From Acidobacteriota bacterium (GTDB lineage Bacteria; Acidobacteriota; Terriglobia; Acidiferrales; UBA7541), in assembly GCA_003167215.1 (NCBI GenBank), contig PMTV01000068.1:64627-101466 (forward strand): a stretch of 36,840 nucleotides of DNA, in the 5' to 3' direction. The translations under genes and the position numbers were made by a program. Every line of letters begins with the position of its first letter. Position 1 is the first letter of the stretch. Positions 15,819 to 23,478 of the stretch are shown here, piece after piece. The notes below the pieces were generated by a model, which was not told the origin of the DNA, did no database searches, and was given only the letters and a program-made list of their open reading frames with translations.

Positions 15819-15858
15819 CTGGCGCCAATCTCGCGAGAGACCGGCGCCAGTTGTTTTC
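15819..15858 (+). terminator. probable bidirectional terminator
   Basis: CTGGCGCC (15819-15826) pairs with GGCGCCAG (15843-15850). The 16-base loop itself contains the palindrome TCTCGCGAGA. TTGTTTTCT follows on the plus strand, and on the minus strand the stem is followed by CTTGTCTTT. It lies between convergent genes (YceI plus, phosphoesterase minus), so it can serve both. Confidence 0.75.
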
Positions 15859-15911
15859 TAAGCTTGGGCCGAGCAGCCAGCAAAATCACTCGGCAGCACC
15901 GAGAAATTTAC

Positions 15912-18140
15912 TTATCTACCGCCTCTGCCCCGGCCTGAAGAACCGAAATCGAACAGCTCGAACAAGTCGCTAATCGCCGGGCTGTTGATTGGCACGTATG
16001 GGTTGAAGAAAGGCGCGATCGGGTTGGGGAAATTGTCCCGGCTGCGGTGTGTGACGGGAGGCAAATTCCAGTTCCGCTCGATGAACTTGAGGATGGAGAC
16101 GTGATCCGAATAGTTGTGTGTGACACGCCCGCCCGTTGAGAAGGGGGACACAACTAGAAATATAATCCGGGTGCCGTCGCCGAAGAAGTCGAGCGGCTGG
16201 ACGTAACCGGAGTCGTAATAGCCGCCGCCTTCGTCCTCAGTAATGAAGATCGCGGTGTCCTGCCAATAGGGCGAGTTCTGGACCAGATCCACGATTTTTT
16301 GCGTGAAGCCCTCGAACAGGTTGAGCTTCGAAGAAGCGGGGTGGCCGTCTACAAGCCCGCTGGGCTTCACGATCGAAACGGCAGGAAGCGTGCCGCCCTG
16401 GATGTCACTGTAGAGGTTAACCGTGTCCTGGATGTGGGCAGTGCGGACAGCGGGGTTGGCCATGATGGAAGTGTCGTACTGAAACGGGTTGCAAATGTTG
16501 CAGTACTCATCGGCGTTGGTGATGAGAGCGTCGAAGAGTTCATTCTCCGAGCCTACCGGTCCGTAGTTGATTTGGTATTTGTCCTCAGGGATATAGCAGT
16601 TGGTGGTCAATGTCGTCGAACAGGGGGGCTGACTTGGCTGACCAACGCCAGCATAGTCGTTCCACTGATCGCCGTAATACTTCCACGAAATGTTGTGGGC
16701 GAGAAGGTCGTCGCCAATGCTTGGCGTCGACGAGGGTGGAACCGTGAATATGGTGTTGAACGGGGTTGAGTCGGTGTATGCGTTTTCGCCTTGGCCGAAG
16801 TAGCCCGGGTTGTAATTGTTCAGAAGGTAGTAGTGGCCCGGTTCACAATGCGGATCGATGTTGATGGACCGGAGGTAGTCCACAATCTCGGAAACGCCAT
16901 GTTGAGTGCGGTCCGAGCAGTTGCTGTAGGATCCTCCGCCGTAAGCGGGTGAACCAAAGGAACCACCGCCATAGCCGTCCTCCGTGTACCAGTTATTGGT
17001 GTCGGGCTGCGGATCCGGATTTTCGACTTCATCCAACTGGCCTGATGTCATGTCGTGCGGTGGAACGAATGGGGTGGCGCTGTGGGGATCATAGAACCAG
17101 ATCGCGTCGCCGTGGCCGAACATGATGTGGTTGGCGCCGGTTCCGCCATCGACGGACTGGTGGAAATTATCGCTCATCGCATAATTGTCCGCGAGGCTCT
17201 TGAAGTAGGGTACATCGCCCTGCTGGACATTGTAAAAACCGAGGGCAGTCGAGCCTTCACCCGTGGTTACGGTCGGGCTGGGCGCCCATTCGGTGCTGAA
17301 GTCTGCCGGTTGTGGCAGGCCGTTGAGTTGCGTAGAGGAGCCCGCTCCGGTAGCTACCTCGACCCACGAGAACAACTTGGCATTGCAACCGGAAGGATTT
17401 TCCCAAGTTGCGTGGTCTAGGCTGCAATTCTCCTGCTGCCACATCTGGTAGAAGCGATGGACCGGGCTTGCCGCATACGCGTTATAGGTAAAACTGCCAC
17501 CGTTCGTCAATTGAAACGGACCTGCGGGCAGTGAATTGACGTTTGTGATGCGTGTGTCCGGGGTTTTATGCGGCAGCAGGGTCCCTCCGGAAACCAAATA
17601 CTGGTAGTAGGGGAAAGCGTCGGCTGCGGGCAATCCGTTTTCGGATGCGATGGCGAGGGCCAAGCTGTTTCCGGGAATGTACGAGATCGCTGGAGCACCT
17701 GCGGCGGTCTCGGCACCGCCCACCAGGGGCGATGGGAGCTGATTGTTCGGGAACTGCTGTTTTGGCGGGCTCAGGAGGAAAGCATCAGGTGTGCTGTCCG
17801 TCGCGGCGAGTTGCTGTGCCTTGAAGAAATTGGGCCCGGGAGTACCGTTGGCGTTTACGATCCCTTCCGAAAGCAGATTCTTCGTTGTTTGCCCGCGTTT
17901 GGGCACGTAGGTGGCAAAGATGTGGTCATAGCTGCGGTTTTCGCCGATGATCACGATGACGTGTTTAATGGGCGAGGTTGTGTTTCCGTCGTTGCTCTGC
18001 TGCGCCTTGGCCGGGGTGGCTTCCTGTGCCTGGACGGAACTGGCCAAAGGCCCCCCAACCGTGAACTGGAACAGGGCAAGAGACGTCAATCCGATGCGCA
18101 GATAACGCATTGATTTCGAAGCGAAATGCTTATAGGACAT
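15912..18140 (-). CDS. secreted phosphoesterase (phospholipase C / acid phosphatase AcpA-like family)
   Basis: The 742-aa protein has AGGAGG just upstream of ATG and a signal peptide ending near S-V-Q-A-Q-E. The phosphoesterase (PF04185-type) domain starts with I-K-H-V-I-V-I-I-G-E-N-R-S-Y-D-H (E67-N68 metal/nucleophile region). It continues with S-D-N-F-H-Q-S-V-D-G-G-T-G-A-N-H and ends with F-I-T-E-D-E-G-G-G-Y-Y-D and V-T-H-N-Y-S-D-H-V-S-I-L-K-F-I-E, which supply the remaining metal ligands. The family includes non-specific phospholipases C and acid phosphatases acting outside the cytoplasm. The C-terminus is a Gly/Arg-rich tail. With the PiT transporter on the same strand upstream, a phosphate-scavenging role is plausible, though a Pho-box was not identified. 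Confidence 0.88.
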   Translation of the reverse strand: MSYKHFASKSMRYLRIGLTSLALFQFTVGGPLASSVQAQEATPAKAQQSNDGNTTSPIKHVIVIIGENRSYDHIFATYVPKRGQTTKNLLSEGIVNANGTPGPNFFKAQQLAATDSTPDAFLLSPPKQQFPNNQLPSPLVGGAETAAGAPAISYIPGNSLALAIASENGLPAADAFPYYQYLVSGGTLLPHKTPDTRITNVNSLPAGPFQLTNGGSFTYNAYAASPVHRFYQMWQQENCSLDHATWENPSGCNAKLFSWVEVATGAGSSTQLNGLPQPADFSTEWAPSPTVTTGEGSTALGFYNVQQGDVPYFKSLADNYAMSDNFHQSVDGGTGANHIMFGHGDAIWFYDPHSATPFVPPHDMTSGQLDEVENPDPQPDTNNWYTEDGYGGGSFGSPAYGGGSYSNCSDRTQHGVSEIVDYLRSINIDPHCEPGHYYLLNNYNPGYFGQGENAYTDSTPFNTIFTVPPSSTPSIGDDLLAHNISWKYYGDQWNDYAGVGQPSQPPCSTTLTTNCYIPEDKYQINYGPVGSENELFDALITNADEYCNICNPFQYDTSIMANPAVRTAHIQDTVNLYSDIQGGTLPAVSIVKPSGLVDGHPASSKLNLFEGFTQKIVDLVQNSPYWQDTAIFITEDEGGGYYDSGYVQPLDFFGDGTRIIFLVVSPFSTGGRVTHNYSDHVSILKFIERNWNLPPVTHRSRDNFPNPIAPFFNPYVPINSPAISDLFELFDFGSSGRGRGGR

Positions 18141-18368
18141 GCATCCTCCTGTTTCTATGGCGGTTTTTACCGCGGGACTGAGTAATAACCGCTCAGTGTT
18201 GCGATAAGATTTTTCTGGTGTGAATGGAGTAACAAACTGGAGAACAAAATCGGCAGTGAGGCGTTGGTTTCCGATTTAGGTTAGTTGCGTACGTGACCCA
18301 ATAGGAAAATCGCATGCAGACCTGGCGAGCCGATGTTTATGGCGGAAGAAAAATAAATTAAAAGTTGA

Positions 18369-20150
18369 TTAATTGGTGCCGGTCGCGCGAACAGGTGGTT
18401 TCTTTGTGGAAAGTTCATGACTGCCGGCTTCAGCCACGCCAGCTGGTTCTACACGGATCACTCCCATCATTCCTCCATCCTCATGCTCCAGAAGATGGCA
18501 GTGATATACGAAGGTGCCGACGGCATTGGAGTCACGGAAATCCAACCGTATTTTAATGCTGGGGTATTGAAGCGTCTTCCCGTTATAAAAAGGAACATTA
18601 ATGGTGTCGCGCAGGAAGGGCTCGTCTACAGGGGCGCCGGAAAAATCGAGCAGCAGGAAGTGCACTTGGTGGATATGGAATGCGTGCAACTCAGTGGAGC
18701 GGTTTTCGATGATCCAATCCTCCACGTCTCCTTGTTTCACGATGATGTTGGGGACGTCTGCGCTCGGATCAAACGGCGCTGGCGTTTGCCCGTCTACAGT
18801 TAGATAGAAAGTGGTTGCACTATTGGGATCGTTCGGATCGAGTAGCGTTTCGGAGAAATACAATTTGCGAGTACGCACCGGGGGAACATTTCCTAACCAT
18901 GGAGCGCCGGCTGGAACGAGTGGCTCGGGCGACTCCAAGAGCACGGAATGCGGTTCGGGCGCGTCGTTCGTGGCTACGATCGTTGCAATAGCGCGGTTGG
19001 GGTCATTTTCGCCTCCTACGCCGGTATCCACCGTCCGCGTCACGAATAAGCCCGGAACACCGGCGGGAGGTCCCTTTACGATGAATTCCACTCGGCCGCC
19101 TGGAGGGACTCCAATGTGGTCGCGCCACAGCACGCTGTTCGGCAAGGCTCCGTTTGTATTCACGGGGACGCCGTCGAGAGCCACGATTCCGATTTGTTGA
19201 CGTGCGCGTTTGTATAAAATTTCCAAATTCAAATACGTAATGGCCGAAGCATTGAGCACGCGCCAGAATTGCCTCTCGTCGGGCTTCATCTTGATCACTG
19301 CCGTGGGGTAGTCGGGATACGGGACCGGCACAAAATTGATCGAAAGATCCTTCGCTGGTTTGCCGAAGCCCGCGCCGGTGTTTGCAGCATCGCCGTCATG
19401 GTCGATCAGCATCTTCGGCACAACCGGCTCCGATTTATTGGGCGGAGCGTTGGGGTTCAACAAATCTTGATCGCGAATTATCAGAACACGCTCCGGCAAA
19501 CCTGCCACTTCGGAGTTCGCGCGTTCGATTCCTTCCACGATCATCGCGCCTGATAAGCCGCCGAGAACCTGTGCTTTGCTGAACCCATGGATGTGCGGAT
19601 GATACCAATACAATCCTGGCGCTTCGCCGGCCGGAATGCGAAATCGATACTCGAACGGAGGATCACTTGGCTGTATCGATGTTTTTAGGACGTCATCTTG
19701 GTGGCAAATAGGGGGAACGGTTAGGCCATGGAAGTGAAGATTGGTCGATATCGATGTCATGGCACCGCTCATACAGGGTGCATCACTATTGACGGCAACT
19801 GCGTGCAGGTGATGCTGGTTGGGAATTACGGTGGCGTGATCCGGGTCCGCCAAATCATTCTTCAAATCTAAGATGAGAAGATCGCCGGGATGCAGGCGCA
19901 GAGTTGGAGACTCGCTACCGTCCGCGGATATATAGCAGAAACGTGCAGATTGGCCAGCCTCGCTGGTATTGCGAACCGTCAGATCGACCTTCAGGATCCC
20001 GTTCTGGCTTCTCAGATCCTGGGGTTCGGGCACGATGCTTCCTACGGAAGGGCGAGCGCAAGTCTCACTCGGCAGGCTCTGGGCGCAGAGGCCCGCATGG
20101 AAGGAGGCAAAGCAGAGAATCGCGAAGATGAGTAAATGCAGTTTTTGCAT
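18369..20150 (-). CDS. multicopper oxidase with Sec-type signal peptide
   Basis: The 593-aa protein has three cupredoxin domains and all copper motifs: H139-F-H141-G; W-Y-H184-P-H186-I-H188-G; H489-A-F-H492-I-H494; and H550-C551-H552-x3-H556-x4-M561. These give a type 1 site (H489, C551, H556, M561) and a type 2/3 trinuclear cluster. It should oxidise a substrate (phenol, Cu(I), Mn(II) or bilirubin-type) and reduce O2 to water. The N-terminus (I-F-A-I-L-C-F-A-S-F ending near C-A-Q) is a Sec-like signal without a twin-arginine motif, unlike CueO-type enzymes. The substrate is not deducible. It lies between PiT and the phosphoesterase with gaps of 85 and 228 bp, so co-transcription is uncertain. 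Confidence 0.92.
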   Translation of the reverse strand: MQKLHLLIFAILCFASFHAGLCAQSLPSETCARPSVGSIVPEPQDLRSQNGILKVDLTVRNTSEAGQSARFCYISADGSESPTLRLHPGDLLILDLKNDLADPDHATVIPNQHHLHAVAVNSDAPCMSGAMTSISTNLHFHGLTVPPICHQDDVLKTSIQPSDPPFEYRFRIPAGEAPGLYWYHPHIHGFSKAQVLGGLSGAMIVEGIERANSEVAGLPERVLIIRDQDLLNPNAPPNKSEPVVPKMLIDHDGDAANTGAGFGKPAKDLSINFVPVPYPDYPTAVIKMKPDERQFWRVLNASAITYLNLEILYKRARQQIGIVALDGVPVNTNGALPNSVLWRDHIGVPPGGRVEFIVKGPPAGVPGLFVTRTVDTGVGGENDPNRAIATIVATNDAPEPHSVLLESPEPLVPAGAPWLGNVPPVRTRKLYFSETLLDPNDPNSATTFYLTVDGQTPAPFDPSADVPNIIVKQGDVEDWIIENRSTELHAFHIHQVHFLLLDFSGAPVDEPFLRDTINVPFYNGKTLQYPSIKIRLDFRDSNAVGTFVYHCHLLEHEDGGMMGVIRVEPAGVAEAGSHELSTKKPPVRATGTN

Positions 20151-20235
20151 TCTGGAAGATCATTAAAGAGACGGCTACCGCAAGACAGATGCGGAGCCTC
20201 CGTTTCTGCTTATCGTTCGGTTCTATCGGATACCG

Positions 20236-21828
20236 TTAGCTGCTCAGCTTTGTGAATGCCCAGAACAGAACAGCTGCAAGGCATATGGACGCGGGAAGTG
20301 TAAGGATCCACGCCATCGCGAGATTTTTCACTGTGCCCCATTGCAAACCGGAATGATTGGCAGCCATAGTGCCTGCCACGCCGGACGAGAGCACGTGCGT
20401 CGTACTGACGGGTAATCCGAATCCATCGGCGGCTCCGATGGTGGCCATGGCCGTGATTTCCGCTGCGGCTCCCTGCGCGTAAGTTAGGTGTTCCTTGCCG
20501 ATTTTTTCTCCAACGGTCACGACGATCCGCTTCCAGCCGATCATGGTGCCGAGCCCCAGCGCGATTGCGACCGCAACTTTTACCCAAGTCGGAATAAATT
20601 TTGTAGCGTTGTCGATGTGCTTTTTATAGTTTGCTATGACTGCCGAGTCAGCGGTCGAAAACTGGGGTTGCCCGCTCTTCTTCATGAGACGCAGGGCTTC
20701 GCTTACTACATACATGTCGTTGCGGAAGTTGCGAACTTTGTCCTGGGGAACTCCCTTAAGTTCCTTGTATTCTGAAATTTCGGTGCCGATTCCATTCACG
20801 AGCTCGCGTAGCGCCAACATAGTGTTTGGTGTGAACTGTTTCGAGCGAATGTAATCGGTGACTTCGTCTCTGGGATCGCCGATTACGGCGCTGGAAGAAA
20901 CGTAGTGCCCCAGGACCTCCGCGGTCTGAATGGAGACCGCGACGAAATCCTGCGACTGCCCGTAGGTGACGGCGTGGTTCACGGCGTAGGCGGTGGGCAC
21001 CGTGCCGATCAGAATGAGCATGATCAGACCCATGCCCTTCTGGCCGTCGTTGGAACCGTGAAAAAAACTCACGCCGGTGCAAGTGGTCACGAGAAGCGCG
21101 CGAATCCAAAAGGGAGGCGGCGCGTCTCCGACGGGAGCAGCATAGAGCGCCTTATTAGGGATCAACTTCCGCATCAGCAAAAGCAGCCCGCCGGCGACGA
21201 CAAACCCGACGATCGGCGACAGTACTAGAGACTTTCCGATGTTGGCTGCCTGTCCCCAATCCACGCCGCTGGTTCCGGACTTGACCGACATCAGTTGATT
21301 GGCGATACCTACGCCGATGATGGATCCAATCAGAGTGTGCGAGCTCGAAGATGGCAGGCCGAAATACCAGGTACCAAGATTCCAGATGATTGCTGCGACC
21401 AACAAAGCGAAGACCATCGCAAATCCCGCTTTGCTTCCGACCTGCAAAATCAATTCCACGGGCAAAAGGGAAACGATGCCGAAGGCAACGGCTCCGCTGG
21501 AGAGAACAACGCCGATAAAGTTCCACATGCCGGACCAAACCACGGCTACGTGCGGCTCCAAGGAGTGTGTGTAGATAACAGTGGCCACAGCGTTGGCCGT
21601 GTCGTGGAAGCCGTTCACGAACTCAAATCCCAGAGCGATCAGGAGCGCGACGCCAAGCAAGACGTAAGGGCCGACCGACGCCGAATGCATCTGCGAAAGG
21701 TCCGACAGCAAATGTCCACCGGCGTAAATCAGGCCGACGACCAGCGCAACTCCAAAGACGAGCATGCCGATTCGGCCTGGTCCTGCGCCAATCTTTGCGT
21801 CTAGAGCGGTGGTTCCGGTCGCCATCAT
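20236..21828 (-). CDS. PiT family inorganic phosphate transporter
   Basis: The 530-aa polytopic protein has the inverted PiT signature repeats: F-V-N-G-F-H-D-T-A-N-A-V-A-T in the N-half, and P-V-S-T-T-H-V-L-S-S-G-V-A-G-T-M in the C-half. F-F-H-G-S-N-D-G-Q-K-G-M-G-L is the conserved mid-protein motif. A long soluble loop (about 310-400) separates the halves, as in E. coli PitA. It imports phosphate, usually as a metal-phosphate complex, driven by protons. Two adjacent ATGs follow GAGGT; the second (21825) has the better spacing. No PhoU-like partner gene is next to it. It heads the minus-strand group with the oxidase and phosphoesterase. Confidence 0.93.
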   Translation of the reverse strand: MMATGTTALDAKIGAGPGRIGMLVFGVALVVGLIYAGGHLLSDLSQMHSASVGPYVLLGVALLIALGFEFVNGFHDTANAVATVIYTHSLEPHVAVVWSGMWNFIGVVLSSGAVAFGIVSLLPVELILQVGSKAGFAMVFALLVAAIIWNLGTWYFGLPSSSSHTLIGSIIGVGIANQLMSVKSGTSGVDWGQAANIGKSLVLSPIVGFVVAGGLLLLMRKLIPNKALYAAPVGDAPPPFWIRALLVTTCTGVSFFHGSNDGQKGMGLIMLILIGTVPTAYAVNHAVTYGQSQDFVAVSIQTAEVLGHYVSSSAVIGDPRDEVTDYIRSKQFTPNTMLALRELVNGIGTEISEYKELKGVPQDKVRNFRNDMYVVSEALRLMKKSGQPQFSTADSAVIANYKKHIDNATKFIPTWVKVAVAIALGLGTMIGWKRIVVTVGEKIGKEHLTYAQGAAAEITAMATIGAADGFGLPVSTTHVLSSGVAGTMAANHSGLQWGTVKNLAMAWILTLPASICLAAVLFWAFTKLSS

Positions 21829-22202
21829 TCACCTCGTGAGCTCGGGATCCAGCTTGGCGGAACGAAACTACCGAGTGTTTGTTAATGCGGTGTTATGGGA
21901 GCGTGAACACTAGCCGAACTGACGGCGCGGGGACGAGACTTTGCGGGTTGTCATCCCACCGTCGGGCAGCCTTCGGATCGCTTGTCGATGATTTCTATCG
22001 AGGAGGATGGTGCGCCCGAGGGGCCGATTTTAGAACTTTTCTCCGCGATTTCGTGGCCAGTTTGCCACAGGTCGAGATCTTTGCTGGACTAAGCATATTC
22101 ACCGTGCAGCGTACAAGCGGGACGGGGTAATGTGGTGCTGTTTTCGCTAAGCCCAGAGGCGATTTCGGCATACAATTTGCGCTGCTGTGCCGAGGCGGGA
22201 CG
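21829..22202. other. divergent intergenic region holding repeat copy A
   Basis: These 374 bp separate the divergent PiT gene and the 22203 gene, so promoters in both directions are expected. I cannot name a confident -35/-10 pair. The right half contains a diverged direct-repeat copy (22008-22090) shared with 22923-23005. The plus-strand frame through 21879-22130 is open but lacks a ribosome binding site and is probably not a gene. Confidence 0.5.
22008..22090 (+). repeat. direct repeat copy A, tRNA-Arg 3'-end-like at its left edge
   Basis: It is similar to copy B at a constant offset of 915 bp. The best-conserved part (22015-22056) differs from B at only two of 42 bases; similarity then weakens. 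The first 11 bases, TGGTGCGCCCG, are identical to the CCA end, discriminator and acceptor strand of tRNA-Arg as read on the plus strand at 27511-27521. It is either a decayed attachment site or a fragment of a duplicated gene end. Confidence 0.65.
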
Positions 22203-22892
22203 ATGAAAAAAACAATTCTTCTTGTTGCACTCTTGTCCATGTTTGCTGCCTTCGCCTTTAAGAAACCCAAGCCCGACGATACGATAGCTGATCTTTCGAA
22301 GAGTCTGAAGACACAGCCGAAAGCAAATCTCGCGGCCGATGATGCGCTCTACAATAAGATCCAAAGCGACAAGTCCGCGGCCCCTACTATTGCACGGCCT
22401 CCAATTGCCTCCCAGGAGGACTTTGCCGCGCTCATCAAGCAAACCCGCTTTGTGCCTCATCCCGGAGATGAAGGTCATTTGCCATATTTTGACGCCATGC
22501 CCTCCGAGGCGGCCACCCGATTTGGCTTTCCCGAAGGCCTCAAAGTCGTTTTTATCTGGTTGCCGGAAAACAAAGACACTCTTGTTTTCGTGGCTGTAAT
22601 TCGCCCTCTGCGTAGAGACGAAGAAGGCAGCATCGAACAGCGCATGTCGCAGAATCCTGTGTTCGCGCCAGAGTTGGTTGCCAAGCTTCAGAAAGCCAAC
22701 CCGGCTGCTGAAACCTCTGCTTTTGCCGTCAACCTTATCCCAGCGGGCATGGAGGGGGGGCTGGTGAAGAGGCGGCCGATGCTCAACCTTAAGGTGGCAC
22801 TTCCTAACATCAATCCGTCGCCGAAAGTTGTGGACGCAGCCGTCATCGAGATCGTCACAATTTTGCAAGCTACACAAAATATCTGGCGGTAA
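22203..22892 (+). CDS. exported protein of unknown function
   Basis: The 229-aa protein has a clear signal peptide (M-K-K-T-I-L-L-V-A-L-L-S-M-F-A-A-F-A-F) and a weak purine-rich ribosome binding site (GAGGCGGGACG). The mature part begins Lys/Pro/Asp-rich and then forms a mixed domain with conserved-looking blocks: L-I-K-Q-T-R-F-V-P-H-P-G-D-E-G, F-G-F-P-E-G-L-K-V-V-F-I-W-L-P-E-N-K-D-T-L-V-F-V, and M-L-N-L-K-V-A-L-P-N-I-N-P. No known family is recognised and there are no obvious catalytic motifs. It is flanked on both sides by the diverged direct repeats A and B, which suggests it arrived or was duplicated as a unit. Confidence 0.65.
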   Translation: MKKTILLVALLSMFAAFAFKKPKPDDTIADLSKSLKTQPKANLAADDALYNKIQSDKSAAPTIARPPIASQEDFAALIKQTRFVPHPGDEGHLPYFDAMPSEAATRFGFPEGLKVVFIWLPENKDTLVFVAVIRPLRRDEEGSIEQRMSQNPVFAPELVAKLQKANPAAETSAFAVNLIPAGMEGGLVKRRPMLNLKVALPNINPSPKVVDAAVIEIVTILQATQNIWR

Positions 22893-22922
22893 AACTAGGC
22901 AAAGATAAGCTACGCAGAGAAC

Positions 22923-23005
22923 TGGCACACCCGAGGGGACGATTTTAGAACTTTTCTCGGCGATTTCGTGGCAGTCTTTCCAAAGATTGAGATCCCCACC
23001 GGATT
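22923..23005 (+). repeat. direct repeat copy B
   Basis: It is the partner of copy A (22008-22090). Its left edge, TGGCACACCCG, matches the tRNA-Arg 3' end at 9 of 11 bases. In one frame both copies encode a similar peptide (D-F-R-T-F-L, then D-F-V-A), which in B ends at a TAG near 23015. A relic gene end is therefore an alternative reading. The rest of the gap 22893-23247 shows no gene, only the ribosome binding site AGGAGAG before 23248. Confidence 0.65.
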
Positions 23006-23247
23006 GCGCCTATAGCCTGTTCGGAAGCTCAAGTGCAACTGTTCGTTACCGGTAGTCTTTTGCAAAAACGTGCGGACGATCTCCCCCTTGTTAACCTCCA
23101 ACTCTTTGTTGATGCAGACCGAATATTCCGGGGGAAGTGCGCGCTTCCTTACACGCGGGAGCCTAACAAGGCTTTTGCATGCTTTCCAGTACAAGATTTT
23201 CACGAGTTGATTATACACTCCCGATAAGGCTTAGGAGAGGAGAGCAG

Positions 23248-23478
23248 ATGGATCCACAATATCAACCTTCCTGCAAGATTTGCGAACGCGGCGTGCTTGT
23301 TCCAAAGAAAATCTATCGCATGAGCGGTCCTGTCGTGGCAATCGGGTTCATGAAAAAGCGCGTGCTCCAATGCTCTGTATGCAGAACTACCGTGAGCGCT
23401 TCCAAGGTATCCGGACTGCCTGCGGACCAATTCGGATTCACAGATACAACAATAACGCTTCGCTATGAGACACAATGA
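23248..23478 (+). CDS. small zinc-ribbon protein
   Basis: The 76-aa protein has a good ribosome binding site (AGGAGAGG) and two CxxC knuckles: C9-K-I-C12 and C42-S-V-C45. The spacing is that of a zinc ribbon, with basic residues between (K-K-I-Y-R, M-K-K-R-V). No helix long enough for a membrane anchor is present. It overlaps the metallophosphoesterase start by 4 bp (ATGA), so the two are translationally coupled and probably act together. It may bind nucleic acid or the partner enzyme; this is inference from zinc ribbons in general. Confidence 0.7.
   Translation: MDPQYQPSCKICERGVLVPKKIYRMSGPVVAIGFMKKRVLQCSVCRTTVSASKVSGLPADQFGFTDTTITLRYETQ

Noticed and set aside
22089-22928. 279-aa minus-strand ORF opposite the exported-protein gene
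   Set aside because: No ribosome binding site or recognisable domain, and it spans into both repeat copies. The plus-strand gene has a signal peptide.
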